Positions 51,701 through 63,742 of a DNA stretch of 64,000 nt are shown piece by piece. A program made the position numbers and the translations under genes. The notes under the pieces are model-generated. The model had not been told where the DNA came from, searched no databases, and was given only the letters and a program-made list of their open reading frames with translations. This stretch comes from Branchiostoma floridae (taxonomy: Eukaryota; Chordata; Leptocardii; Amphioxiformes; Branchiostomatidae), in assembly GCF_000003815.2 (NCBI RefSeq), contig NC_049992.1, positions 16,716,467 through 16,780,466 on the forward strand, written 5' to 3'. The first letter of the stretch is position 1. The number at the start of each line of letters is the position of its first letter.

Positions 51701-54700
51701 CACAAGAGTTATCCAACACCTGTACCTTGTTCAGAACACGAGATATCAAAACATGATGTTCTACTGCTGTACCAATGGAAGCTGCTCGAGGGCCAAAAAT
51801 CTATTAATTTCTAGACTATGCATTTATCACACCCCACCAACACATCACATACCGGGGTACCTGTATGTAACCAATCCACTCAGCCGTTCTTGAGTTATCT
51901 TGTTGACACGCAGACAGACACACAGACAGACACTGCTGAAAATATAACCCCCATGAATATTTCATGGTGGTAAAACTGGCAGAAGGGTTAAACTCATCTT
52001 CAACACACGTAACTGTGACATTCTCTCTGACAGAAATGGAAATGTGAGAAAAGAAAGAAGCATTTGATTAGTTTGGAGGGAGGAGTAGGAAGGATTGATT
52101 AATTAGTGCCTGACAGGAATGAAATACCAAGCTACTGGCACTTCAGGACAGCATACCAATAGACATGGACCTGCAACTAACAGTTATACCCTGTAAGAAA
52201 GCCATTGCTGTCATGCAAAATTAATATTTCCTCAGACTATGAATGGTGACATATGCCCAGTGATTTTATGTTTTCGATTTCTGCTTTGAGTTGTTAGTAT
52301 TCTTACAGAGAACTTACCACAAAGAGAACTTAAGAAACTGTAATGCCTTCATCCTTTCCTACAGGTACATAGAATGCCCCCTTCCCCACCTACTAAACAT
52401 TAAGTCCCTGCAAACTTAATGTACAGTATGTAGGCCTGTCCTCACCTTCATACATACCTACCTCTAATTCTATGGTGCCAGTGAACAAACTGATTCAGTC
52501 ACACATGCACTTTAAATGGCCCGGATACATGAAAATTTTATGCCTAAAGCTCAACTGACTATATCATTTTCAATGCATGTGTAAATCATAGTATATATGT
52601 ACATGTATAATCCTTGCAATCTTCTACCCAGAGGACATAGAAGTGTACTCTCCAAGCAGAGGTTAGGCTCCGGTTGTTAGATGTCTTTTTCAGCATGTTC
52701 GTCAGGCTTTCTCTTTGTCTGATTTTCTTTTTGTTGGCTGGTGGACCAAAAAAGAAAACCCGACAGGAAGAAAGCCTGTAAAAAATGCCTAAAAAGATAT
52801 CTAAAACCAGCCGGAACCTAATCTTATCTTGGAGAGTATTAGAAATCCTGAAAATAGGTTTCCCATTCTTTCCCTCCTTTTCAGTGGGACAGCCCAGGTG
52901 CACTTTTTACAATGTTCATCCGACCAACAAATATCAATGCATAACACAATGTGCACATGCACACTCTTACAAAGGAGATGCAATCCGTACCCACCTTAGA
53001 ACAGGCCGTGTGGCATGAAGGACGGTGTGCACACGTATGTATAATTTCTGCCGTGCCGCGCCGCTGGTATTGACGTTGCTAGCGGTGGGAGGAGACTGCA
53101 GGCAACGGCAGATTTCCTTAATCACCTAAATGATGCTCAAAGTTCAGGCAGATGTGCATGTACAGATCAGCACACAATTAGTCATAAGCCGGGGATGTAC
53201 ATGGGGCTCGATGCACGTGGCATACTAAACAGGGCTCCTGCACTTACAAGAGTTCTTGTACTGCCCAGGAAATTTTCTTTGCAGCTAGCCGAACTAATCT
53301 CGGGTTCTCATTCTGTAAGTAGTACATGAAAGGAAGCTTCTGGTCAATGTTGATGACTTAGTTCAGTATCCTGAACAAGTCTGACAACCATTCCAACCTC
53401 AAGGCTAGGAGTTAACCATTTTACTACTAAATATGAATACCTAAAAACCCGGTTGCACTGACTGAAGCCTTGCACTACATGCATGTGTATGAGTTTACGT
53501 TACAACCATCTTACACCATGTATAGATAACTAGACTACATCCTTGACCCATACAATAGGCTATCTTTGTGTGCTTTTTAGCCCTTCTGCCAGAGAAATGA
53601 AACAAAGCTGCTGTTTTGCACAATATTATAATACATGTACATGTACAGTACTCATGTACAGGACATACTTTGTCTACTTGCTTGAGTTGTAACAGCACAT
53701 TTTGAAGCATGCATCTTTCTTTGAAGAAGCATAATTTTCTAACCACACATATCCCTGTGGTCCCATTTATTTTCAGCATTGGGAGTAGTCATAATACGCT
53801 TTTTCTCACGTGATGATAATCTATAGCAAGTCATTTGAAAAAAAGTTTGAGTTTTGGCAATATGCTGTGAAAGATTGGCTTGTGGGGACCATCTTTACAT
53901 TATGATGTATATTGCTCAAAGCTAATTCTTTTTTTGCTGTCGCTCTTGTCCATAAATCATGCTATTGTTCTGGGAATTTGTCAGCATAGCTATTAATAAA
54001 AATGTAAAGGTGGTGCTTGAAATACTTCCTTTGAATGCATAAGTAACTGGTGGCCTTTGTGGAGATAGATTTATAATTGCATTTATAGACTTGATGTATG
54101 AAATTTTCCCTGGGGTATTGTTGGACCACACTTTGCCTTCTCGGCTCCTGCTTTTCATTACTTTTCAGAGTTGTTGTGTATTGTCCCAAACAGATTTCAC
54201 GGTAATTATCAGGAAAATGGTGTATTACATGGGCCAGGGGACCAAATGTCCAGGACATGGGGGCTAGATTATTGTAAATTTCATAGGACAGAAATGCAGT
54301 GCAAAAGGAAGCAGAGGCTTCAATGTTGATATTGATAAATCATATTAAATGCCATGTTTTTTGTTTGGTGCGACCTTAAGGAATTTAAGGAAAGGTATAC
54401 TTTCCCAAATGGAGTGTACCCCCATTAATTACTTTGCTGCATATGACTAATCATAGCCAATTTAGATATACACACACATGTACTACCGATACAATGTGTG
54501 AAGTAAAGCAAAACAGATTCTAGTATTAGCTGAACATTGAATTGAAAAATTGAATGATAGAAATGCACTATCATGCTCTTTACAGAGCATTGCAAAAGCC
54601 TATGATGCTCCATATTTTCATAGAAACATTGAGTATGATATGCAAGATGTGCCAATGTCTCTGTTTTTTAATTTCCTGCATGAACATACACCATAAGCTC

Positions 54701-57700
54701 CTGGGTCTACCCCTGCAGCTACGAACATGTGTGATGAATTACATGAAGACTGTGTTATGCTGATATTGCAGAAATAATTCCTATTGAGTTTTCGTTATGA
54801 CATTCATCTGAATACTGTAAATTCATTTACTTTTGCAGTGTTTTACTTTGCAGTAGGATAGAAAAAGGAGATTTCTGTAATGTTTTGAATAAATTTTGCG
54901 GTGGAAAAATTGTGTAGCATACATGTAGTAGTTACACAAGGAAGATATACTGTAAATGCATTTAAGTTTGCGGGGATTTGATTTTGCGGTAGTGGGAAAA
55001 TGGACTTTTTGCGGTGGATTTAAGTCTGCGGTAACACCATAGACTACAGTCTAATACCATAATAGAAAAATGTTCGCGGTGGTTTTAAGTTCGCGGTGAA
55101 GTGGTCACCGCGAAAACCGCGAACATTAATCCACCGCGAACATTTCTGCATTTACAGTATTTGTGGTGGTGTTTAGAAATGCAACAAACAAACACCCACA
55201 CAGTATTGTATAATTGACTGTACTTCTGTAGCCTATCGGATATGTGTATGATGATTAACTGCCTCAGATGAAACAAAGTTTTCCTATTTTCATTACAGTG
55301 GTGACAAAGCCTCCATACGAGATCACGGAGACGGGCTGGGGAGAGTTTGAAGTCATCATCAAAATCTACTTCAACGACCCCAACGAGAGACCGGTGAGTG
55401 AACATTTCATGCAAATCTCTACCCTGTTGTGTAACAGTCATGGATCAAGAGCTGTCAATCGATCGGATGTTACCGAGAGGGATGACCATGAAAAAGTCAA
55501 TATCTTGTCCCTGAAGGTGTCCTTGGATTTAGATTACAGCACTAACGACAATGGGGATGTCCCTGTAGCTCAACTGGAAGTAGCCCCACAGTTGAGCTTC
55601 TGGTTCTAATTAGTTGGTAGTGAGGAGACCCCTGGTAGGGCATCTCTGTTGGGGTTGCAACTGTCTCTCGGAAGGGATGTAAAATGGGGGTCCCATGTTG
55701 CATGTTTGAGGAGGTGTCTCAAGTAGGGCTGGGTATCGGTACAGCGTACCGGTACAAAACCGGTTTTTCTTATTGGACCGGTCCAGAAAAACCGGACCTG
55801 AAAAAATTAGGTGGACTGGATGTTGGACCGATTAGAAAATTAACAGATTATTTTATCAGGCATTCACACAGGTGCAAATAGCGTTGTAGGATTTTAAAAC
55901 GCCAGTGTAAGTCTAATACTCCACCAAACAGATTTCTTTGTAGTGAAATGGACCATTGGTATGAGTCATACTGAATCAGGTTCAGGTCCGGACCTGGACC
56001 TGATCCTCTGGACCTGAACCGGACCTGGACCTGAATTTTCTGTACCGGTACCCAGCCCTAGTCTCAAGCATTATTAGCAACCCTCAATGTAAAAATGTAC
56101 CCAGTGCTACAGAAACAGCAAGGAAACTTGATGCCCACTGGGCACTACAAGCATCTGTATGGGCAACAAAGCAAGCTTACAAGATCACAAGTATTTGAGT
56201 GCTTGGGTTCCTCACTTCCTCTGTAGCATTTTTTGGTGATATCCTCTATTTTGCTATGTTATATTTACCATTTTTTCACCTTTTGTATTGATTTCATGGT
56301 AGAACTTTGTCATACATTCTAGACCACATGTTGCCGCTATAGTGATAGGGTAGAAGGAAAATTTTTTCTTTGACCTGATCCCGTCCCGCTATTGCCGTTA
56401 ATAATATAGTATCACAGCATTTACAGACTTTTGTGTACTGTAATCTCTAGTAGATCCCTAACATAACACAGCACTTAAATTACACGCTGTTGAAGGCTAC
56501 CCATGAATCTTACATATGCACATATTGGCATTAAGCCTCTGGGTTTTCAATAAAACATGTTGATAGATCCTGCTGCCAGCTTGTTTCCATCTGTATGTTT
56601 CTTGCATTTGTAATTCATTTACTGAAGTCTGAACTCAATAATTCATGTTAGACCTTGCCTTGGATCCTCCCACGACTTTGTTGCATAGGTGGACTTGTTG
56701 AACAGTTTTCTCCCAGTGGTGGTATTTTGTCCTTCAGTGTTTTATATGCTATTTTTCCATCGTTTTGTATGGTTCATCAAAATGCGACTTTAGGTCGTCC
56801 TATTGTTTTAGAATTTATTGATATTAGAATTAATATAATTTCATGCTCGAGAGCTACAATGTAATTGTAAGTGACAAAATAATAACATGCATGAACAAGT
56901 AATAAGCAAAGAACAAGATGTCCACTCAGCTGTATAAGATTCTGTAATCATCTTTTATTACAATTCAGGGCTCAATATACTGTTACTGAATAATGATCAC
57001 AAGTGATGTATATAATTATGTATACTAGTCATCAGGGTTATATATAGTGATGTATAATGATGAAATGGGTCATTTATAATGGTGAAATGGGTCATATATA
57101 ATTATGTATAATGGTGAAATGTGTTATATATGATTATGTATAATACCCAAACATTTACATGTGTATGTATGATTATATATAATTATAGTATAATTGGACT
57201 AGTCTGTAGGGACCCATTGATGCTTTCTACAAATATGAAGTCGATAGGGTAGAGCATTTTGGAGTTATGCTTATGGCCTGGAGTTCAGAATTAAAGTGTT
57301 TTTCCAATGTGACTTCTACTAACACAGATGGTAACTTTTAAGTGCTGTTTATATTCTGAAAATTCTGAAATCTTTTTGTTGAAAAGTGCATGAGGCAGCT
57401 GGTTACATGCATTCCAAGCCCTGTATTAATTTTGATTGTTACACATTTGATTGTTACATGTGCATTAACCTTAGCTGCATGGTTACTATTGATTCTATTT
57501 TATAGCATACATATAACATCTTTTGCATCTTTTTATCCCTGCTGCCTACAAAAGTAATCAATAAAATTCAGGTGCCTGAAGGCAACCTCAGCAAAGAGAA
57601 TGATTCAGCTACTATTGTGAATGAGTACATGTATGTTGACCAACTTTTAATTATTTTGTAGGTTTGAATCAGGGTAGTTTGCAGGGCCTGTTCCTCCTTA

Positions 57701-59277
57701 GTTCATCTTTGAATGGAAATTTGCTTGTTTGGGCAGAAAAATATATCACCCACATATCATCTGTCTCAAATGACATGAAATTGGTTTCTTCCCAAACAAT
57801 GAGTGAGCCAGAAAAAAGTAAAGTTGGAGACAGCCCTGGTTTGAATCTGCTTGATTTTAAATCATTACAATATTTTATGTTTATGACATATATGTACCAG
57901 GAACTTTAACACGGCACATTTTCATGTATTGATTTTTTTTTTACTCAGGTCACATTGTACCATTTCCTGAAGCTATTCCAGACAGACACCAACATCATGC
58001 TTGGGAAGAAGACACTGGTGTCAGAACATCATGAAGAGTTGGTAAGTCTTTGCTCTCAGCCTATCAGAAACACACTGTTAACCTTGTCCCTGCTTTCTAA
58101 CCCTGTAACCAGTTCATATTCAGTGCCAAAAGACCACTGAAGTAAAAGAGAAGGTTGAAGACAATGCATATAAACATGATAAACAAGACAATATGTATAT
58201 ATTTCTATAGCTCTGAGGTGCAATGGAATCCATCTCTCAAATGAAAGTTCAATTTTCTTACAATTACAATTAGGTTTGGCCACTTTTCATTTGCTGACAT
58301 TTTCTCTTACAAGTACAACATTTACAGGAAGGAAAATTTATCCTTGAAAATGTCACAATGTAACAGCAAGAAGTTGTAGTACTGCAGCTAGTAACTAGGT
58401 GGCGCTGTTATCACCCTCTGTGTAGATCTTCCAGGACCCGACTCAGATGATGCAGACGATGTTGAACAGCACAAGACAGATCACCCTTGGGCCCTGGAAA
58501 CACGAGACAGACTGTAAGTTTGACGGATAACACTCTCAAAGAAGTTCAAAGTTTTATTGTCAGGGGGTCTACTGGGGTCTAAACTTGAGGCACACGTTAT
58601 GTCAGCAGGTTGAAGTTTAAGCTTTTTAAGTGGACCACCTTAGTGCTCGATAAATTCATATGGGACATGTTGTCACAGTGATTGAAAATGTTGCTTCGTT
58701 GGACTTCCTGTTGTCTCAAACTTTACCATGGGAGGGATATCTTCAGTAAAATTATGGTGCTCGCAGAAAAATAAATGGGAATGAAACATATTCCAATTAT
58801 GAAAGCTTAAATCTTATCCCAAAATCCAGATACTTTTGTCATGTGATTTTAATAAATGCAGCTGAAGGTTTTTGAGCAAACATGTATGATGTATGTCTAC
58901 CAGAGGCATTGTGTATCACTGACCATGACATGACAAATGAGGTATCACTTAAAAGTTCAACTATCTGGGTGGTCTAGTTCTACCGATGTATTACTGATGT
59001 TTATAGATAGCCTATCAATCCAGCAATGCTGTGAAACCTGCTATTACAAATCACCTTAACATTTTGAAGAGCCACATTTCAGACTTTCTTCTGTTTCTTC
59101 ACAGTTGCCGAACGGGAACAAAAGACACTGGAGAAGATCGGGAATGCCAGAAAAAAGATTAGACTAGAAATCGCCGACTTGAAGGAAAGGCTCAAGGGCA
59201 ACAAACAGACCATCCAGATGTTTAAGGAAGAAATCAGAAAGTTGGAAGAAACAGAGCAAGTTGAAACAGAGACGTGA
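42729..59277 (+). CDS. YEATS4: YEATS domain-containing protein 4 (GAS41), complete seven-exon gene
   Basis: Histone acyl-lysine reader and shared subunit of the TIP60/p400 and SRCAP chromatin complexes, acting in the nucleus. Exons: 42729-42782, 43675-43794, 45727-45793, 55299-55393, 57949-58041, 58426-58513 and 59105-59277. All junctions are GT-AG and in phase; the total of 690 nt gives 229 residues, against 227 in human. The N-terminus [16 protein letters not shown], the YEATS domain ([47 protein letters not shown]) and a C-terminal coiled coil (about residues 175-225) are all present. HTHSW and the TGWGEFE segment contain the aromatic residues that form the acyl-lysine cage in the family. 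Introns are 0.4 to 9.5 kb. Among the best-supported calls in the window. Confidence 0.97.
43675..43794 (+). CDS. YEATS4: YEATS4 exon 2
   Basis: Acceptor CATGTCTAG, donor AATGAG|GTTTGT, phase 0 at both ends, 40 codons. It encodes the first YEATS strands, with [20 protein letters not shown] and [11 protein letters not shown]. Confidence 0.97.
45727..45793 (+). CDS. YEATS4: YEATS4 exon 3
   Basis: Acceptor TTTCCAG, donor AGAG|GTGACA, phase 0 in and 1 out. It encodes [20 protein letters not shown], the YEATS strand with the KLHE-Y-NP motif. Confidence 0.97.
46255..46570 (-). mobile_element. tRNA-derived SINE, minus strand
   Basis: On the minus strand, GGTGATCTTGTAGTTCAGGG and GGGGTTTGAATAC provide A- and B-box-like blocks, followed by the TCCCTGGGAAAGGCAATTTA body shared with the 23085 and 6765 copies. 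Confidence 0.55.
47102..47158 (-). CDS. Candidate minus-strand first coding exon inside YEATS4 intron 3
   Basis: The ATG sits in a good context (ACCAACATGG) and the frame reads [19 protein letters not shown] up to a consensus donor, GCAG|GTAAGC, in phase 0. The surroundings are richer in CpG than the intron. Phase 0 fits the strong acceptor at 32676 of the peptidase exon starting QQQVNMPGS. It could instead begin an unrelated nested gene or be chance. Confidence 0.35.
51430..51975. mobile_element. Copy of the (CAGA)n-tailed repeat family
   Basis: GACAAAAATGTCCTTGCAAT, the CCGTTCTTGAGTTATCTTGT signature and a short CAGA/CACA tail (51907-51932) match 24728-25853. Confidence 0.65.
52645..52838. 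mobile_element. 194-bp MITE (TACTCTCCAAGCAGAGGTTA family)
   Basis: TACTCTCCAAGCAGAGGTTA with GGCTCCGG is mirrored by CCGGAACCTAATCTTATCTT with GGAGAGTA. A deleted relative is at 6486-6603. Confidence 0.75.
54947..55160. mobile_element. 214-bp palindromic MITE (ATACTGTAAATGCA ends)
   Basis: Ends ATACTGTAAATGCA and TGCATTTACAGTAT. The interior carries repeated GCGGT words and a strong hairpin, TTCGCGGTGGTTTTAAGTTC against GAAAACCGCGAACATTAATC (55071-55142). It ends 138 bp before YEATS4 exon 4. Confidence 0.8.
55299..55393 (+). CDS. YEATS4: YEATS4 exon 4
   Basis: Acceptor CATTACAG, donor AGACCG|GTGAGT, phase 1 in and 0 out. It encodes [20 protein letters not shown] and [11 protein letters not shown], the core of the YEATS reader fold. 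Confidence 0.98.
55556..56165 (+). mobile_element. tRNA-derived SINE interrupted by a MITE
   Basis: GATGTCCCTGTAGCTCAACT starts the SINE. Its body breaks at 55723 and resumes at 56061, continuing through CAGAAACAGCAAGGAAACTT. Same family as 8578 and 9668. Confidence 0.7.
55724..56060. mobile_element. hAT-like MITE, 337 bp, nested in a SINE
   Basis: The ends TAGGGCTGGGTATCGGTAC and GTACCGGTACCCAGCCCTA are inverted. The 8-bp target duplication GTCTCAAG is perfect at 55716-55723 and 56061-56068. An 8-bp duplication and (T/C)AGGGCTGGG ends are characteristic of hAT elements. The interior is rich in ACCGG/GGACCTG words with no coding capacity. Confidence 0.88.
56985..57195. repeat. AT-rich degenerate tandem repeat
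   Basis: Words such as TATATAATTATGTATAATGG and TGAAATGGGTCAT recur at irregular spacing. Confidence 0.7.
57949..58041 (+). CDS. YEATS4: YEATS4 exon 5
   Basis: Acceptor TTTACTCAG after a long T-run, donor GAGTTG|GTAAGT, phase 0 at both ends. It encodes [20 protein letters not shown] and [11 protein letters not shown]. Confidence 0.97.
58426..58513 (+). CDS. YEATS4: YEATS4 exon 6
   Basis: Acceptor CTGTGTAG, donor GACT|GTAAGT, phase 0 in and 1 out. It encodes [20 protein letters not shown] and LGPWKHETD, matching IFQDPTAMMQQLL in human. Confidence 0.97.
59105..59277 (+). CDS. YEATS4: YEATS4 exon 7 with stop codon
   Basis: Acceptor TTCTTCACAG, stop TGA at 59275-59277. It encodes the charged coiled coil (for example [20 protein letters not shown]) that joins GAS41 to its complexes. 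The 3' UTR continues to about 59.7 kb, where ATTAAA at 59669-59674 is a candidate poly(A) signal. Confidence 0.96.
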
Positions 59278-59668
59278 CAATAGAGAGGAACAAGAAACAA
59301 TAGTCCATGGGCCAGGACTGTTTTTGTATCTTTGAGTGGTACCAACTAGTGCTACTATGAATCTGCTATATTAAATCAAAGTTTGTTTTTGATCTATGCA
59401 TTAATAGCTTTCTTGGTGTAATTATGTGACCAAATGGCATCATCAAAATGGAATTTGCTGTTTGGGGCTGAATTGAAAGGACTAAGTATCAAACTGTTAT
59501 ATCATTCCAACATAAATGGTGAAATGAAAAATGGTTTACTGGTATCAGTAAAACTTGCCACACTCTTGGCCCATGGACTAACAAGAGGTACTTACTTTTG
59601 TATTGTTTATATTTTGGCTCATGACTTATGTATTACATTATACTACATAATATGTATATGTCAACTGT

Positions 59669-59674
59669 ATTAAA
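59669..59674 (+). terminator. Candidate YEATS4 poly(A) signal ATTAAA
   Basis: A variant poly(A) hexamer about 390 nt after the stop. The assembly gap beginning at 59814 prevents ruling out a better site downstream. Confidence 0.35.
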
Positions 59675-59813
59675 ATGATGTTAAGAAGACAAATATCATT
59701 TGTTTGTCATGTATTATGTATAGAAATGGTAGATATACAGTACATACATAGATGGAAAGATAAGGAAGGTTTTGATAAAACTTTTTACTATAGAAAAACA
59801 CATGATAGAAATG

Positions 59814-59917
59814 NNNNNNNNNNNNNNNNNNNNNNNNNNNNNNNNNNNNNNNNNNNNNNNNNNNNNNNNNNNNNNNNNNNNNNNNNNNNNNNNNNNNNNN
59901 NNNNNNNNNNNNNNNNN
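59814..59917. other. Assembly gap (104 N)
   Basis: An N run of estimated or arbitrary length just beyond the YEATS4 3' UTR. Confidence 0.98.
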
Positions 59918-60174
59918 TATACAGTATAGCACTGCAAACATATTGACCTAGATACATAGATATAATGTTACATCTGCTAATTTGAAAAATATGGTGGCAT
60001 ATAATTGGTGGCTAGGTAAAGGAGGACAACCTTTCCCTGATAGCTTTGTTTAAACATAAACCAAGACAGTGACACTACATCATGCATGCTTCAAATGTGT
60101 CCTTTCAAACAACTGTAGTTGATTTCAATGAAAGATAGACACCCAGTTGATAAGATATGCCCAATAGTACAATC

Positions 60175-60365
60175 AATTAAGCAACTGGTTATGGTTTTAG
60201 AAAACGCCACAGTGACAGTGAGGCGATCTTGTTGAACAAAAGGTTTTTGCACCATATGAATTGATAGCTGAAGACAAACACGATCGCCTCAAACGAAAGA
60301 TAGTGGTTGCTGTCAGAAACGTTAGACCATTTCCAAAATCATATCCAGTTGCTCGAACAGTTGCA
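60175..60365. mobile_element. Retroelement 3' tail fragment
   Basis: TTTCCAAAATCATATCCAGT with TGCTCGAACAGTT is shared (with changes) with 18465-18500, 34300-34320, 39185-39215 and 43918-43960. The coding-like remnant VRNVRPFPKSYPVA resembles the end of reverse-transcriptase ORFs. Confidence 0.5.
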
Positions 60366-60617
60366 ATCTGTAGTTATCATTGCTGCCGTCAGTCGTCGCT
60401 TTCAGGTGAACACCCCTATTCGCACAGTGGACACGCCCACAGAGCACGTGACCGTAAGGAACAATCACACAACACCGTCCTTGCGAAGTTTGCACAAGCT
60501 GTGGGACCCTCGCAGCTGTGACCTGCTTGGCGTAACAGTTCAACATTTTAAGGAGCCTACAACACCTCTACGATGCTCGCCAAGAAAGCCTCTGATCGAG
60601 GATAAGGGTGATGAGAC

Positions 60618-60705
60618 ATGGCGACGAAGGTGATCTATTTCACGGTGGGCGGGCGCCCCGAGCAGGCGGAGTTCCGAAGCGATTCCGAGCTTGAAGACGT
60701 TCGAG
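60618..60705 (+). CDS. First coding exon of an unidentified plus-strand gene
   Basis: ATG in a strong context (GAGACATGGCG), open for 29 codons: MATKVIYFTVGGRPEQAEF, then SDSELEDVR, ending CGAG|GTACGTG in phase 1. The stretch is CpG- and GC-rich compared with its surroundings. The pattern, a beta strand, GG turn, second strand and acidic helix start, resembles a beta-grasp (ubiquitin/RA/PB1-like) opening, but I do not recognise the protein. I found no convincing second exon before the window ends, so the gene probably continues outside. Confidence 0.6.
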
Positions 60706-63700
60706 GTACGTGAAAGAGGCCGGGCGGGGACAACGTTTTAGCTACTACTAGCAAGGATCGTTTTGTTTGTTGCTTCGTTGATTTGTTTGATGTCGGTGTT
60801 TGATCTAGTTCGTAAGAAGGGGGTACCTTACGGCAGGTATGACGTAAAGATGAGTTGTCATGTCACAGCGATTGCACAACAAACCGAGATTTTATTCTAA
60901 CCAAGGAGGTTTTTTAACCTTGTTCTAACGGTCCTCAGAAACTAACGTCTTGCGTCCGCACAAAATACCTTAGCGTGCTCTTGTGTTTTCTTAAACATTC
61001 TAAACAAAACATAATTTAACTTCGATATACAATCGAATATATAAAATTGTAGTTTACCTAAAACAAGTTCTCTTTTAGAACGCCAAGTAGGCATAATATC
61101 CTAGACTAATTTAGGTTGTTGATACAGATTTGAAGCGTGGTGGTGTTGTTTCGTCTGATTATATGCTACGTAAGCAAACAGAAACTGCAGGATAGTAGTT
61201 GCTCGTTTCGTCTCCAAGGACACACACAGCTATCACATCACACTTGTAAGTTCTAAAGAGGCCCGTGCAAAGACACACCACTTAGCAGACACTGTGATGC
61301 CGCTCAGATATCGATTTTTGAAGGTGTTTTTCTGGATTGTGAATCGATGTCGGCATGGCAGACTTCACACTGCTGAAGCCTGCATATTAAAGGGGCTGTC
61401 CAGAAACAATGGTGGTGTGGGTGGTGTGGATTGGTAGACACTGACAGAAATATCCTGTATTACCATGGGTTATTGACAGGAAAAGGCGGGGCAGTCCAGA
61501 AGTGCGCAGACAAATTTGTTTCATTTAGTATGTACAACGTTAACCATTCCGTACTCGATCACTATTGCTCAGGAATGTCAATAAGTTTTATTTTTGCACC
61601 GTTAACAGGATCATCTTGATGGGCAAGGAGGTTGAACCTCCTTGGTTAGGGTAAGAACTTAGATAAGGGTTGGGTCATTCACAAGTAGCCTGGTATAGTA
61701 ATACAGACGTATTATAGCTCTCAAGTCTTTCTGTCCTCGTCATAAATTTGGATAGAACAGAAGAGGCTTGATTGCTATGATATGTTCTGGATAAAGGGAA
61801 AAAAGTTATATTAACTTAATGACGGGAACATCTTGTCAATAGTGCAAGAGAAAACTTTTCTTGGCAAAAAAATTCCAGTCATTAAAGTGTGGAAAACATT
61901 GACACTTCCCATTTATTTTTCCATGCCCATCTTTGTAGTTCTAGTTCCATCTTTGTAGTTGTATTCTAAGGTTACATTTAGCCTTTCTTCGAATTGAAGA
62001 CCAATCTTTCTGAATAGCCGCCCAGTACCTGTAAAGCCCACCATATACTAATAGCAACATATTGGGCCTTACATTCACCTAATCCTAAAGATAGAATTTT
62101 TTATCTATTGCTGTAGGAAATACATTTGTATATATAATTGCCCTTAATTTCAATATCCTTCTGAATTCCTCATAGGTAAAACCTTTTCGATCATGAAATT
62201 ATACTGACTGTAGCTTGCTTTGTAGGATATCACTGGAGGGGCAGTGCGAGAATTTCATTAACTCCGGTTTGCGTCATGACACAACATTGTTATTCATCAG
62301 TTCTCTGATGTCGCTTTTGATCTTTGTACAAAGGAAAACCAAAGGTAGGCCCGATCAGAAGGATAACCAAATGCGTCAACCTTTTGTATTTTCTAAATCA
62401 TGGATTAATGAGGGTTTCTAAAGGACTGGAAAGTCTTTAGGTTTATATATGCACCTGTCGGTTGTCATACAACAGCTTGGACTAAAAACCTGACCAAATT
62501 TTAGTCTAGAAAGTAGAATTCCTGGATTTCTGAACTACACACTCACGACACACACTGTCAGACAGTCTGTATAGACTCTACGCAAAGGAACTACAAATGT
62601 AAATGACAATGGAGACTACAATACTATAGATGTACAATACATAAACTTAATGTTAATTTCTAAACTGCAATCTGGTAATTTAGACCTTATGGAAGCTAGA
62701 CACTACACCATGGCTGTCTAAAGCCGTACATTTTTGTTTGCCCCATTCGATATTTCCATATCAATGTCTTTTGGGGGTGGCAAGGGTGATATGCAATTAT
62801 GTCAAAAATCCATTTTCCTTTCATGGAGTTCAGATTTTTCGAACAGACAGGGTGAAATTTTATTTTGTCACCATAAGCAAAGTGTTCTGGGATGAAGGAA
62901 TGGGTCCTGGTGACAGCTGTGTTCTTAAAACATGTATATTTCTGATGTTATACTAGTAAAAACTTACACATGTTATTGTTAGGCAGTATTTCCCTTACCT
63001 GTACCCCACTAGTCACCTGTCACAAACATTAGCATGACTTGATGACTGACACTATTTGACAGCGACATGCTGTGATTAAAGTCAGCAAAAATCTGCCATT
63101 CAGAACTCAAGGCTTTACTGACTTGATCGTAGGATTGTCGTTTCCTCCCTTAATGTTTGTATTATATGACTGGTGACTTGCCTTGTGGCATAAACGCCAG
63201 GTTTGAACTGAACAGTACAAGCTGCAGAACATCCAGACAGATTTATGTGATCCACTCCTACCAGGACGGACCTCTATACTAGTAGGCTATACTAAAGTGT
63301 GGTGGGTTCTTGAGATTGCTCAAGGTGTGGGTACTGTCCTCAAATAGGGGACCTCCATCTTAGCTGAGGGACTTATTTTCACCCAAGTGATGCGATGATA
63401 GTGTGCTTCGCCTTTCCCTTGCAAAACCCTACAACTACAAAAGTACAAGAACAGTCAGCTATGCTGTCAGGACAACAACAAGGACAAAGTCAGTATTGGG
63501 GTTACAGTTGGACATGCACTCGCATATCTTAAAATATTTCTACCTCAGACATTCACCTTGCCTGAGGCCACCAGTGAAGTTATTACAAACACAGTCACAA
63601 GCCCAGTTGTTTTGGTCTACTAATTCATAGGGAGGTAAGAAGAGCAGGGCTCGAAATACCAATTATGCAGGTCAGTGCAGGTAAAATGAGAGCTGTGCAG

Positions 63701-63740
63701 GTATTTCTGATGTCTACCTGCACCTAGCCTGCACCGGTTC
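60706..63740. other. Probable first intron of the unidentified gene; no exon recognised
   Basis: Open frames are short. The frame at 62738-62956 has an acceptor-like sequence but joins the exon at 60618 out of frame, so I do not call it. Confidence 0.45.
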
Positions 63741-63742
63741 AT

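Larger units (their letters stand above)
45794..55298. other. YEATS4 intron 3 (9.5 kb)
   Basis: Apart from repeats and the candidate minus-strand exon at 47102-47158, I see no coding sequence. The long minus-strand frame at 46683-47183 is mostly intron-like beyond that exon. Confidence 0.6.

Noticed and set aside
59670..59957. Open frames across the second N run
   Set aside because: They depend on N codons and have no supporting sequence.
62738..62956. Possible second exon of the gene starting at 60618
   Set aside because: The acceptor-like site joins out of frame to the first exon and gives an early stop; no donor follows.
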